Positions 16,464 to 24,374 of a stretch of 28,496 nucleotides of DNA are shown here, piece by piece; positions within the stretch are counted from its first letter, which is position 1, and every line of letters starts with the position of its first letter. Under the pieces are notes generated by a model that saw only the letters and a program-made list of their open reading frames with translations, made no database searches and was not told where the DNA came from. This stretch comes from Caldilineae bacterium (GTDB taxonomy: Bacteria > Chloroflexota > Anaerolineae > JAAEKA01): positions 1 through 28,496 of the forward strand of contig JACKBK010000041.1 of NCBI GenBank assembly GCA_020634555.1, read 5' to 3'. Position numbers and translations under genes: made by a program.

Positions 16464-17816
16464 ATGAAGATCGTTCCGCAACTCACTGTCGAGCAGGCCG
16501 CGGCATTGGTCCCTGATGGCGCGGTGATCATGGCCGGCGGGTTTGGCATGACCGGTAACCCGGTGCATTTGCTCAACGCGTTGGCCGAGCAGGGCGTCGG
16601 CAATCTGACAATCATCTCCAACAACGTGGGCGAACCGGGGCTGGGCGGCGGCCGGCTGCTGCGCAACGGCCAACTGCGCGGGGCCATCGGCTCGTTCTTT
16701 ACCTCAAATCCGGAAGCAGTGCAGGCCGCGCAATCGGGCCAGATCGACATCCAACTGATCCCGCAAGGCTCCATGGCCGAGGCGATCCGGGCCGGCGGCG
16801 CTGGTATCGGAGGTTTCTTCACGCCGACATCAGCCGGGACGGTGCTGTCCGAGGGCGCGGAGACGAAGACCATCAACGGCCGCGAGCACGTTTTCGTGCC
16901 GGCGTTGCGTGCCGACGTGGCGCTGGTACGCGCCTGGCAGGCCGACGAGGCCGGCAATCTGCGCTATCGCATGACCGAGCGCAACTTCAACCCGCTGATG
17001 GCCACCGCGGCCGATCTGGTCATCGTCGAGGTGGAGGAGATCGTGCCGCTGGGCGCGTTGGGACCGGATGACATCCACACTTCGGGCTGTTTCGTGGATT
17101 ATCTCGTCAAGGCCCACACCTCCCTGGAAGACCTGGGCACGTCGGCGGGCGGCGATGCCGGTGGCAAGAAGGCCGAGGACGAGCGGATGGCCATTGCCCG
17201 GCGCGCGCTGGCCGCACTCCAGCCGGGCGACGTGGTCAATCTGGGTGTCGGCATCCCGACCCTGGTGGCCGACCTGATCACGCCGGAGCACGGCATAAAC
17301 CTGCACACCGAGAACGGCATGTTGGGCGTCGGACCCGCACCGGACAGTGGGGGGGCGCTGGAGTATCCTGTCAACGCCGGCAAGCTGCCGGTAACAGCCT
17401 TGCCGGGCGCCAGCTACTTCGACAGCGCTACCTCGTTCGCCATGATCCGCGGTGGGCATGTGGACGTGGCGGTGATGGGCGGTTTGCAGGTGGACGAGGC
17501 GGCCAATCTCGCCAACTGGGCGGTGCCGGGCCGGCCGTTGCTGGGCGTGGGTGGTGCGATGGATCTGGCGACCGGCGCCAAGCGGCTGATCATCACCATG
17601 ACCCACAGCGCCCCCAAAGGCCGCTCGAAGATCGTGCCCGAGTGTACCCTGCCGCTGACAGCCCGCGGCGCGGTGAGCATGATCATCACTGAGTTGGCAG
17701 TTTTCGAGTTCCCGGACGGCCAGTTGACGCTGACGGAGTTGATGCCGGGCGCGACGCTGGAGCAGGTGCGGGAGAAGACAAGCGCGCAGTTTGTGGAGCG
17801 ATTGGGGGAGGCGTAA
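16464..17816 (+). CDS. 3-oxoacid CoA-transferase, fused A and B subunits
   Basis: Single-chain class I CoA-transferase (450 residues), moving CoA between succinyl- or acetyl-CoA and a 3-oxoacid such as acetoacetate, in the cytoplasm. The A half (about 1-235) has VPDGAVIMAGGFGMTGNPVHLL and GGFFTPTSAGT. The B half (about 240-450) has GDVVNLGVGIPTLVADLI and HTENGMLGVGPAP with the catalytic Glu283, then GGHVDVAVMGGLQVD and MGGLQ-to-NWAVPG as usual. Many bacteria carry A and B as separate genes; here a short GGDAGGKKAEDER linker joins them, as in the mitochondrial enzyme. The exact acid (acetoacetate, 3-oxoadipate or other) cannot be told. The start has a weak GAGAGG about 11 nt upstream. It is separated from the glycan operon by the repeat island and converges with the next gene. 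Confidence 0.9.
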   Translation: MKIVPQLTVEQAAALVPDGAVIMAGGFGMTGNPVHLLNALAEQGVGNLTIISNNVGEPGLGGGRLLRNGQLRGAIGSFFTSNPEAVQAAQSGQIDIQLIPQGSMAEAIRAGGAGIGGFFTPTSAGTVLSEGAETKTINGREHVFVPALRADVALVRAWQADEAGNLRYRMTERNFNPLMATAADLVIVEVEEIVPLGALGPDDIHTSGCFVDYLVKAHTSLEDLGTSAGGDAGGKKAEDERMAIARRALAALQPGDVVNLGVGIPTLVADLITPEHGINLHTENGMLGVGPAPDSGGALEYPVNAGKLPVTALPGASYFDSATSFAMIRGGHVDVAVMGGLQVDEAANLANWAVPGRPLLGVGGAMDLATGAKRLIITMTHSAPKGRSKIVPECTLPLTARGAVSMIITELAVFEFPDGQLTLTELMPGATLEQVREKTSAQFVERLGEA

Positions 17817-17870
17817 GCCGCGGAACGTGGCCAGGGGATGGCGTCCGGCGCCTTGTTCACCGGTACCAGG

Positions 17871-18584
17871 TTATTGTTTATCGTTCGTCGCGGCTGCGAT
17901 GAACTGGCTGAACAGCCGCTGGTGCCGCGGGTCAAGCTCGTAGAAGCGTTCAGGGTGCCACTGCACGGCCACGGCCCAACGGGCCGTCTCGCTTTCCATT
18001 GCTTCAACCAGTGTCGGCGATTCGACGGTCAGCCCGCTGGGCCGAAAGCCGTTGGCCAGCGTGTCCAGAGTGACAGCCTGGTGGTGATAGGTATTGGTGG
18101 ACAGCGGGCCTGTCTGACCCAGCACACCCGCCAGCAGCGTTCCGGCGCATACGTTCACGTTGTGGTAGTTGGCGCGGTCGGTGGGCGACCGGTGGCCGTC
18201 GATGTGCTGCAAGAGAGCGCCGCCGGCTGCGATGTTTAACACCTGCATGCCGCGGCAGATGGCAAGGATCGGCATGTCAGCAGCCAAAGCAGCCCGCGCC
18301 AGCGGCAGCTCCAGGTTATCGCGCTCGATCTGGATGTCGTTGGGGTCGGAGCCATTGATCGGTTGGCCGTAATAGCGCGGATGCACATCACCGCCTCCCG
18401 AAAGCAACAGGCCGTCCCACTGTGCCAGTTGCTCGTCCGGTGCCAGCAGAGCAGCCTCCGGTGTCACCATCACCGGCTGGCCGCCCGCCCAGGTCACAGC
18501 CCACCAATAGTTGCGCACCAGCCGGTCGAAGTAGTCGCGGGCGGTGCTCAGCGTCGTGATGCCGATGCGGGGTGGCTTGTTCAT
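17871..18584 (-). CDS. class I glutamine amidotransferase-like hydrolase (peptidase C26)
   Basis: Predicted gamma-glutamyl amide hydrolase of the PuuD/peptidase C26 family (237 residues), acting on compounds such as gamma-glutamyl-GABA. The ATG at 18584 overlaps the ruvB stop by ATGA and opens MNKPPRIGITT, the normal family start; the open frame extends further upstream only because it overlaps ruvB. The glutaminase triad is visible: Cys110 in LAICRGMQVLN, His210 and Glu212 in AVQWHPERF. WDGLLLSGGGDVHPRYYG and STNTYHHQAV are also family hallmarks. Coupling to ruvB is odd, since no shared pathway is known; it probably reflects compact gene packing. Substrate is not determined. Confidence 0.9.
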   Translation of the reverse strand: MNKPPRIGITTLSTARDYFDRLVRNYWWAVTWAGGQPVMVTPEAALLAPDEQLAQWDGLLLSGGGDVHPRYYGQPINGSDPNDIQIERDNLELPLARAALAADMPILAICRGMQVLNIAAGGALLQHIDGHRSPTDRANYHNVNVCAGTLLAGVLGQTGPLSTNTYHHQAVTLDTLANGFRPSGLTVESPTLVEAMESETARWAVAVQWHPERFYELDPRHQRLFSQFIAAATNDKQ

Positions 18585-19636
18585 GGCAACTCGCTGCTTT
18601 CGTCCCACAGGCCAGGCTGCTGGGTAGGCGACGTGACATCGCCCGTCCACACAACGCCCAAATGCTGATAGGCCAGTCGGGTTGCAACACGCCCGCGCGG
18701 GGTTCGGTCCAGGTAGCCAAGCTGTAAGAGGTACGGCTCCACTACCTCCATGATGGTGCCCGAGTCCTCGCTGAGACTGGCGGCTATCGTTTCCAGGCCC
18801 ACAGGTCCGCCGTCGAATTTCTCGATGATCGCGCGCAGCAGCTTGCGGTCCAGGTCATCCAGGCCCTGTTGATCGACCTCCAGCAGCGCCAGTGCTTCCT
18901 CGGCAACGGCGCGGGTGATCGTGCCGCCGGCGCGCACCTGCGCGTAGTCACGTACACGTCGCAACAGGCGCAACGACACCCGTGGCGTGCCCCGCGCCCG
19001 GCGCGCGATCTCGGCAGCGCCGTCGTCGGTGATCTCTACCTTAAGCAGGCCGGCTGCCCGGCGCACGATCTCCTCCAGAGCCGGCTGGCCATAGAAGTCG
19101 AAGCGGTAGACTGCGCCAAAGCGGGAGCGTAGTGGGGCAGTCAGCAGTGCGAGTCGCGTTGTTGCCCCGATCACGGTGAAGCGCGGCAGCTTGAGGCGAA
19201 TCGAGCGTGCGCTGGGGCCCTTGCCGATGACGATGTCCAGCGCGAAGTCCTCCATTGCCGGATAAAGGATCTCCTCGACGACCTTGCCCAGCCGGTGTAC
19301 CTCGTCGATGAACAGGATGTCGCCTTTGCGCAGATTGGTCAGAATCGCCGCCAGATCACCGGCGCGCTCGATGGCCGGCCCGGCGGTGATCTTCATGTTG
19401 ACCCCCATCTCGTTGGCCAGGACATGCGCCATGCTGGTCTTGCCCAGGCCGGGCGGGCCGTAGAGCAGGATGTGGTCCAGCGCCTCATTACGCAGCCGCG
19501 CCGCCTCGATCAGAATCCCCAGATTGTCGCGCAACTGGTCCTGGCCGATCATGTCGGCCAGGTTTTTGGGTCGCAACGCCGCGTCAACGGCGACTTCTTC
19601 GGGGCGTTTTTGGGTAGAGATGGTGCGGTCGTCCAT
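18581..19636 (-). CDS. ruvB: Holliday junction branch migration helicase RuvB
   Basis: Hexameric AAA+ motor that, with RuvA, drives Holliday junction branch migration in recombination and repair. The 351 residues carry the full family pattern: LRPKNLADMIGQ, Walker A GPPGLGKTS (60-68), Walker B LFIDEVHRL (Asp111, Glu112), GPSARSIRL, the sensor region VIGATTRLALLTAPLRSRFG, and a C-terminal winged helix (GLETIAASLSEDSGTIMEVVEPYLLQLGYLDRTPRGR). The extension after LAYQHLG is short. The ATG at 19636 is supported by the N-terminus and by promoter-like boxes just upstream. ruvA and ruvC are not in the window. The amidotransferase gene follows with a 4-nt overlap. Confidence 0.97.
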   Translation of the reverse strand: MDDRTISTQKRPEEVAVDAALRPKNLADMIGQDQLRDNLGILIEAARLRNEALDHILLYGPPGLGKTSMAHVLANEMGVNMKITAGPAIERAGDLAAILTNLRKGDILFIDEVHRLGKVVEEILYPAMEDFALDIVIGKGPSARSIRLKLPRFTVIGATTRLALLTAPLRSRFGAVYRFDFYGQPALEEIVRRAAGLLKVEITDDGAAEIARRARGTPRVSLRLLRRVRDYAQVRAGGTITRAVAEEALALLEVDQQGLDDLDRKLLRAIIEKFDGGPVGLETIAASLSEDSGTIMEVVEPYLLQLGYLDRTPRGRVATRLAYQHLGVVWTGDVTSPTQQPGLWDESSELP

Positions 19637-19644
19637 GAGATGGT

Positions 19645-19686
19645 ATCGTACTCTGGCAGGGCTGGATAGTCAGAGTGGTCATTATA
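19645..19686 (-). promoter_or_regulatory. two candidate ruvB promoters
   Basis: On the minus strand, CTGACT (19673-19668), a 17-nt spacer and TACGAT (19650-19645) place a -10 box 8 nt before the ruvB ATG, which would give a leaderless or nearly leaderless mRNA. A better -10, TATAAT (19686-19681), lies about 45 nt upstream of the ATG but has only a weak -35. Either could be used. Confidence 0.4.
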
Positions 19687-19724
19687 CCGCAGATGGCGCA
19701 GATTTCAGAAACATTTGTGCGACA

Positions 19725-19764
19725 AAAAAGCGGCTCCGCTGCATTTGCAGCGGAGCCGCTTTTT
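19725..19764. terminator. bidirectional intrinsic terminator
   Basis: AAAAAGCGGCTCCGCTGCA, a TT loop, then TGCAGCGGAGCCGCTTTTT make a 19-bp stem with A-tract and T-tract on opposite sides, so it works in either direction. On the minus strand it would end the DUF4870-like gene before ruvB. Confidence 0.88.
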
Positions 19765-19766
19765 CT

Positions 19767-19838
19767 TACTCCTACTCCTCCTCATCCTCCTACTCGTTCC
19801 GGCTCAGATGAGTAGGAGGATGAGGAGGAGTAGGAGTA
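19767..19838. repeat. 29-bp perfect inverted repeat, strand-asymmetric (pyrimidine/purine)
   Basis: The left arm (19767-19795, TACTCCTACTCCTCC...) is almost all pyrimidine except for A residues. Its exact complement (19810-19838) follows after a 14-nt spacer. It lies 2 nt from the terminator and 20 nt from the stop of the DUF4870-like gene. As RNA it would form a 29-bp stem. It may be a second termination or 3'-protection hairpin, or a mobile repeat. Confidence 0.85.
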
Positions 19839-19857
19839 GGGGGACAGAGCGTTGATC

Positions 19858-20526
19858 CTACAACCAGCGTTGATCCTGCAGGAACTGGGTCAGGCCGGGG
19901 ATGCGGAAGCGCTTGCCGTTGTAGGCCAGAATGGCATAGTACAGAGGCAACAACCACAGCACGATCATCGCAGGAATGAGGAAGCACAGGCAAAGCCACA
20001 AGATGAAACTCGCAACCGCCACGCTGGCCGACATCACCAGCGCCAGTTCCAGCCCGTAGATCACCACAGCGACCGCGATCGACTGGATCGCGTGGTAACG
20101 TTGGAAAGGCCGGCGCTTACTCGTCTCCGAGATCAGAATGATAATCGGCACGATGAACGGCAGGATAAGCTGGGTCGCGTACGCCAGGGCGGCCATGACT
20201 CGGTCGTCGTTGGTTGCATCTGGGTCGTACTCGGTATCGCTGGCCAGCCGGTCCATGATGGTCGGCTGATCGGCTGTCTGGCTGGCCGTCTCCTGCGATC
20301 CTGGTTGACCGGTAGTTTCCTCTGGCCCGGACTGGCTCTGCGGTGCGCCAATCGGCGTCAACGCTGTGCTGTCAGCGTCATCCGCCGCCCCTGCCGCGGC
20401 TTGCGCGCCGCTTTCTACCGCCTCCTGCACGGCATCCAATGCATCAGCCGTGGGTTCCTCCGGCGTTTGCGGCGTCTCTGGCATGTCAGGCGCCTTATCT
20501 TCGTTCGTTTCGTTCAACTCAGTCAC
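19858..20526 (-). CDS. DUF4870-like membrane protein with acidic N-terminal tail
   Basis: Small integral membrane protein of unknown function. The GTG at 20526 is preferred because AGGAGG sits 5 nt upstream; an in-frame ATG lies five codons earlier but would put that ribosome site inside the gene. About the first 95 residues are low-complexity, rich in Glu, Ala, Thr and Gln, probably disordered. The rest resembles DUF4870/Tic20-like proteins: RVMAALAYATQLILPFIVPIIILIS (first membrane segment), RYHAIQSIAVAVVIY (the conserved RxHA-Q motif), then two further hydrophobic stretches through LLPLYYAILAYNGKRFRIPGL. It sits alone between ruvB and fmt. Family match is by motif only. Confidence 0.75.
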   Translation of the reverse strand: MTELNETNEDKAPDMPETPQTPEEPTADALDAVQEAVESGAQAAAGAADDADSTALTPIGAPQSQSGPEETTGQPGSQETASQTADQPTIMDRLASDTEYDPDATNDDRVMAALAYATQLILPFIVPIIILISETSKRRPFQRYHAIQSIAVAVVIYGLELALVMSASVAVASFILWLCLCFLIPAMIVLWLLPLYYAILAYNGKRFRIPGLTQFLQDQRWL

Positions 20527-20725
20527 ATAATCCTCCTGCACCAGCGACGCAGCCCGCGGCCGACCGGTTGCTGGTGACTTGTTTATCTACACGCTTTACG
20601 AACCGCCCTCACGAAGGTTTCACACCCAGCAAAAGTCTTCGCTGCTCCCCTCCGCCCCTCTGCTCCTCCGCCCCTCTTTCCTTCATTTCCCTGATTTCCC
20701 TCGTTTTCCCCTTCCTCCCTCCCCG

Positions 20726-20734
20726 TGCTACAAT
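20726..20734 (+). promoter_or_regulatory. extended -10 promoter of fmt
   Basis: TGCTACAAT (20726-20734) is an extended -10 box; no good -35 is seen in the pyrimidine-rich DNA upstream. Its end is 7 nt from the fmt ATG, so transcription should start at or next to the A of the start codon, and no Shine-Dalgarno is present. Confidence 0.55.
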
Positions 20735-20741
20735 CCCCCAA

Positions 20742-21680
20742 ATGACACGAGTAATTTTCATGGGAACACCTGAGTTCTCAGTCCCCTCCCTGGCAGCCCT
20801 GGTCGATGCGGGCTACGATGTGGTGGCCGTGGTGACGCAACCCGACCGGCGCAGTGGCCGCGGCCGCAAGCTGGCGTTGTCACCAGTCAAACAAGCTGCG
20901 CTGGAACGCGATCTTCCTGTCCTACAGCCGCGCTCGCTGCGCGACCCCGGTGCGGCGGCTGCGCTGGCCGAGCTGGCGCCGGACGTGATCGTTGTCGCGG
21001 CGTTCGGGCAGATACTGCGATCCGACGTGCTCGACCTGCCGCCGCACGGCTGCATCAACGTCCACGCGTCGTTGCTGCCGCGCTGGCGAGGCGCCGCACC
21101 GGTACAGGCCGCCATCCTGGCCGGCGACCAGGTGGCCGGCAGCACTATCATGTGCATGGATGCCGGCATGGACACCGGCCCGATCCTGGCGCAGGTCGCG
21201 CTCCTCATCGACCCGGCTGACACCGGCGAGTCGCTGATGCATCGACTGGCCGAGCAGGGCGCGGCTTTGCTGGCCGAGACGCTGCCGCGCTGGCTGGCCG
21301 GCGAGATCACGCCGCAAGCCCAGGATCCGGCGTTGGCGACTCTGTGCCGGCCGCTGCGCAAGGAGCAGGGCATCATCGACTGGACGCAGCCGGCTATCCA
21401 GATCGAGCGCGCGGTGCGGGCCTTCAATCCATGGCCGGCCGCGACGACAACCTGGAACGGCGCGGGCCTCAAGGTGTTGGAGGCAGCGGCTGAACCTGAT
21501 CTTGAGGCAGACCAGCCGCCGGGCACGGTTGTAACGGCCGATGGCCGCGTTCTGGTCAGTACAGGCGCCGGGTTGCTGCGGCTGGAGCGGGTGCAGTTGG
21601 CCGGGCGCTCGGCCATGGCAGTGAGCGATTTCCTGCGCGGCCAGCCCGATTTTGTAGGCGCCAGGCTGGGCGCGGCCTGA
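20742..21680 (+). CDS. fmt: methionyl-tRNA formyltransferase
   Basis: Transfers a formyl group from 10-formyl-THF to Met-tRNAfMet, needed for normal bacterial initiation. The ATG at 20742 gives 312 residues starting MTRVIFMGTPEFSVPSL, the family N-terminus; the frame is open for 133 further codons upstream but that part has no homology and overlaps the minus-strand gene. The formyltransferase core shows VVAAFGQIL and INVHASLLPRWRGAAP (the Asn/His catalytic pair of the family) and MDAGMDTGPI with the conserved Asp. A C-terminal OB-like domain follows (RAFNPWPAATTTWNG to LERVQLAGRSAM). The length is normal. It probably has a leaderless mRNA. Confidence 0.96.
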   Translation: MTRVIFMGTPEFSVPSLAALVDAGYDVVAVVTQPDRRSGRGRKLALSPVKQAALERDLPVLQPRSLRDPGAAAALAELAPDVIVVAAFGQILRSDVLDLPPHGCINVHASLLPRWRGAAPVQAAILAGDQVAGSTIMCMDAGMDTGPILAQVALLIDPADTGESLMHRLAEQGAALLAETLPRWLAGEITPQAQDPALATLCRPLRKEQGIIDWTQPAIQIERAVRAFNPWPAATTTWNGAGLKVLEAAAEPDLEADQPPGTVVTADGRVLVSTGAGLLRLERVQLAGRSAMAVSDFLRGQPDFVGARLGAA

Positions 21681-21687
21681 CAGTCAT

Positions 21688-21717
21688 TTGGTGGATTCCG
21701 TACCGCCATGCTATAAT
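21688..21717 (+). promoter_or_regulatory. tRNA-Pro promoter
   Basis: TTGGTG (21688-21693), an 18-nt spacer, and a consensus TATAAT (21712-21717) lie 12 nt before the tRNA 5' end. Confidence 0.75.
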
Positions 21718-21729
21718 CACCCAGATTGT

Positions 21730-21808
<79 letters not shown>

Positions 21809-21832
21809 TGGAATTACATGATCCCAATTGAT

Positions 21833-21853
21833 GGCTCTGCCCCCGGCAGGGCC
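21833..21853 (+). terminator. candidate tRNA terminator hairpin
   Basis: GGCTCTGCC, a CCC loop, then GGCAGGGCC form a 9-bp stem with one G-U, 26 nt after the tRNA. The following sequence has only a weak T-run (TGTTTCT). Confidence 0.4.
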
Positions 21854-21892
21854 GTCGCTGTTTCTGGGGTTGAAGCAAGCAAGTTTGTGCAG

Positions 21893-21948
21893 TTGATCTG
21901 ATGCAACGAACATCGTTGCTTGTAGCTGGTGCAGATCAATGGTACACT
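21893..21948 (+). promoter_or_regulatory. dyad and candidate promoter before the PdtaS-like gene
   Basis: TTGATCTG (21893-21900) and CAGATCAA (21932-21939) form an inverted repeat enclosing a second one, GCAACGA/TCGTTGC (21903-21919). A promoter-like pair, TTGTAG (21920-21925), 17-nt spacer, TACACT (21943-21948), overlaps the right arm. The dyad could be an operator or, if transcribed, an RNA hairpin. The remaining 83 nt to the gene show nothing clear. Confidence 0.4.
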
Positions 21949-22031
21949 TTGTTAGTTCCCGGTTCGCCGGCTTGAACCACTGGCGACTTGTGGGCTGATG
22001 GCAACGGCGCTGTCGGTCTAGTCTCACGAAT

Positions 22032-23525
22032 ATGGCTTCTGCTGTTCAATCATCCACTGCACTCGACCAGAACGCGACCTTTGCCGGATTGACGGCAGAG
22101 GACGCTGAGTTGTTGCAGCGCGTGCAGCAGGGTCTGTCTATCACCGCTGATGTCAGCCGCGCCGATATCTGCATGGTTGTGGGGGCAGACGATGGCATGC
22201 AGATCATCGCTCAGGCGTTTCCCCACTCCATCACCTCCCTGTACAAACAGTCATGGGTAGGTCGCATCCTGCCTAGCGACGAGAACCCGTTGCTGGCAAG
22301 TGCGTTGGTGCAGGGGCGCAAGGGCAAGACCCAGGTCAATCTGCTGGAACAGGGTACGCCGGTAGTGCTGGAGGTGTTTCCTGTCGTTTCGTCCCAGGGC
22401 CGCGTGATTGCTGCCCTCAAGGTAGAGACCAACCTGATCGCCTCGGAACGCCAGCACCGGCGCGACGACATCTTTAAAAAAGCCGTGATCTGGCTGCAAG
22501 GGATGGCGCTACGCGGTGACTTGGCCGGCGCGGTCGAGCTTAGCCCGTTCAGCGAATGGGACGGCGTGGTCTTTGTTGATGACTCGTTCAAGATCCGGTA
22601 TGTCAGCGGCATTGCCAACAATCTCTACCGGCGGCTGGGCTATCTGGACAACCTGCAGGGCAAGCACATTGGTGACCTGCAGACCAAGGATGTGCATCTC
22701 ATCACCGAAGCGTTTCGTACCTCGCGCTGCCAGGAACACCAGGTGATGGAGGGTAGTCGCTACTGGACACGCAAGGTTGTGCCGGTGTGGTCTCCCGGCT
22801 CCAATTGGTGGCCGTTCCGCAACAGCAACTCCGGCAAGCCGATCCTGCGCGGCGCGCTGGTTCTGGTTCACGACGAAACGGAGCAACGTGAGAAGGCCCG
22901 CCAGCTAGCAGTGCTCTCCACCATGATTAAGGAGGTGCACCATCGGGTCAAGAACAACCTGCAAACGGTGGCCTCGATCCTGCGTATGCAGGGCCGGCGC
23001 AGCGACGATCCGGAGACGCGCTTGCAGTTGACGGAGGCCGTCAACCGTGTGCTGGCAGTTGCCGTCATCCACGAGTTCCTTTCGCGCGAGGACGACCAGA
23101 TGATCAACGTGCGCGATGTATGCCAGCGGATCATCACGCAGACACAGCGGGCGGCCGTCTCGCCTGGCAAGATGATCAGCATGAACGTCCAGGGTCCGCC
23201 CATTCACCTGCCCAGCCAGCAAGCTACTGCCTGTGCATTGGTTGCCAACGAACTGGTGCTCAATGCTCTGGAACATGCCTTCACCGGCCGTGAAAGCGGA
23301 TCGGTTACTGTGCAACTGAGCGACAAAGGTGACCAGGTGGTGTTGGTGGTGGCGGACGACGGTGTCGGATTGCCAGAGAGCGACGAACAGTTGGACAGTC
23401 TGGGATTGACCATCGTGCGCACCCTGGTGGAAGGCGACCTGAAGGGTGAGTTTACCATGGAACGCGCTGAGCCTGGCACGCACGCCAGCGTGACTTTCAA
23501 CAAGGAAGTGTCCAACAGGATATAA
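22032..23525 (+). CDS. PdtaS-like sensor histidine kinase
   Basis: Soluble histidine kinase (497 residues), partner of the ANTAR response regulator encoded next. In order: a GAF-like sensor domain (about 20-145), a PAS-like domain (about 170-285, EWDGVVFVDDSFKIRYVSG to LVLVHDETEQREKA), a HisKA_2 dimerisation domain with KEVHHRVKNNLQTVASILRMQ (phospho-acceptor at His303 or His304), and a HATPase domain with NELVLNALEHAF (N box) and VADDGVGLPE. Length, domain order and motif match actinobacterial PdtaS. No membrane segments. The ATG at 22032 lacks a clear ribosome site, but the upstream frame is not open further. The sensed ligand is unknown; WWPFRNSNSGKP in the PAS region is an unusual insertion. 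Confidence 0.9.
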   Translation: MASAVQSSTALDQNATFAGLTAEDAELLQRVQQGLSITADVSRADICMVVGADDGMQIIAQAFPHSITSLYKQSWVGRILPSDENPLLASALVQGRKGKTQVNLLEQGTPVVLEVFPVVSSQGRVIAALKVETNLIASERQHRRDDIFKKAVIWLQGMALRGDLAGAVELSPFSEWDGVVFVDDSFKIRYVSGIANNLYRRLGYLDNLQGKHIGDLQTKDVHLITEAFRTSRCQEHQVMEGSRYWTRKVVPVWSPGSNWWPFRNSNSGKPILRGALVLVHDETEQREKARQLAVLSTMIKEVHHRVKNNLQTVASILRMQGRRSDDPETRLQLTEAVNRVLAVAVIHEFLSREDDQMINVRDVCQRIITQTQRAAVSPGKMISMNVQGPPIHLPSQQATACALVANELVLNALEHAFTGRESGSVTVQLSDKGDQVVLVVADDGVGLPESDEQLDSLGLTIVRTLVEGDLKGEFTMERAEPGTHASVTFNKEVSNRI

Positions 23526-23626
23526 GAAATGACCGGGTCAGGGCCGCCTGGTGTTTGGTTCAGTCATCGGGCCCACATCACCGACCGTGTTGACGCGCAA
23601 CGAGGCGCATCAAGAGGTAAATCCAA

Positions 23627-24220
23627 GTGGAACAACAACGCAAACGTATCGTTATTGCAGACGACGAAGCACTTATTCGCCGAGATTTGCGGGAGATGCT
23701 CACCAATCTGGGCTATCTGGTGGTCGGCGACGTGGGCGATGGCCGCAGCGCAGTCAATCTGGCGCGCGAGCTGAAGCCTGATCTGGTGATCATGGACATT
23801 CGTATGCCGGATATGGATGGCATCGAAGCTGCCAAGCTGTTGACCGAAGAAGGGATCGCACCCGTGCTGTTGCTGTCAGCCTACAGCCAGCGCGACTTGG
23901 TGGAGCGAGCCGCGGAGGCCGGTGTCTCCGGCTACGTCATCAAGCCCTTCGACGAGTCCAACCTGCTGCCGGCCATCGAGGTCGTCATGGTCCGTTTTCA
24001 TGAGTACCAGATGATCTGCAGTGAGGTGGCCCAGTTAGAGGACCGTCTGGAGACCCGCATCGCTGTGGACCGGGCCAAGGGCATCTTGATGGACCACCGC
24101 GGCATGAACGAGCAGGAAGCCTTCAGCAGCATCCAGCGCATGAGCATGAACAGCCGTAAATCGATGCGAGAGGTGGCCGAGGCCATCATCCTCGCGCATC
24201 AGATGACCGTTTCGCATTAG
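23627..24220 (+). CDS. PdtaR-like response regulator with ANTAR RNA-binding domain
   Basis: Two-domain transcription antiterminator (197 residues). The GTG at 23627 has AAGAGGT 8 nt upstream. The receiver domain (about 7-120) shows the acidic pair in IADDEALIRRD, the phospho-Asp57 in LVIMDIRMPDMDG, LLSAY and the Lys in GYVIKPF. The ANTAR domain (about 135-190) has ETRIAVDRAKGILMDHRGMNEQEAFSSIQRMSMNSRKSMREVAEAII, the family pattern. In this family, phosphorylation by the kinase allows the ANTAR dimer to bind paired hexaloop hairpins in nascent mRNA and block termination. It lies 101 nt after the kinase gene, in the same direction. Which mRNAs it controls here is not known. Confidence 0.95.
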   Translation: MEQQRKRIVIADDEALIRRDLREMLTNLGYLVVGDVGDGRSAVNLARELKPDLVIMDIRMPDMDGIEAAKLLTEEGIAPVLLLSAYSQRDLVERAAEAGVSGYVIKPFDESNLLPAIEVVMVRFHEYQMICSEVAQLEDRLETRIAVDRAKGILMDHRGMNEQEAFSSIQRMSMNSRKSMREVAEAIILAHQMTVSH

Positions 24221-24344
24221 TGTTTGTCGGATCCATTCTTATCCACGATGGCGCGCCTGGCATATGCAGGTCATTCGATGTGGGCTGTACTGATTACGCC
24301 CAGCTTTGAACATCGCTCAACCTGACTTCGTACACCTGGAGGGA

Positions 24345-24374
24345 TTGGACAGGCCGCAATAAGTGTGTTAGAAT
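24345..24374 (+). promoter_or_regulatory. candidate promoter with long leader for the PHP-AlbA_2 gene
   Basis: TTGGAC (24345-24350), an 18-nt spacer and TAGAAT (24369-24374) look like a housekeeping promoter. The predicted leader would be about 345 nt, unusually long. The gap 24221-24725 has no convincing ORF or tRNA. It holds a GTTTTTGTTATTAAGACAAAAC dyad-like stretch just after the promoter (about 24380-24402) and a CGGGCCCG palindrome before TTTCTTTTTT (24538-24557), which could be a weak internal terminator. Confidence 0.45.

Noticed and set aside
20343..20741. N-terminal extension of fmt in the open upstream frame
   Set aside because: The extension is Pro/Ser/Arg-rich, overlaps the minus-strand membrane-protein gene, and family homology starts exactly at 20742 after a -10 box.
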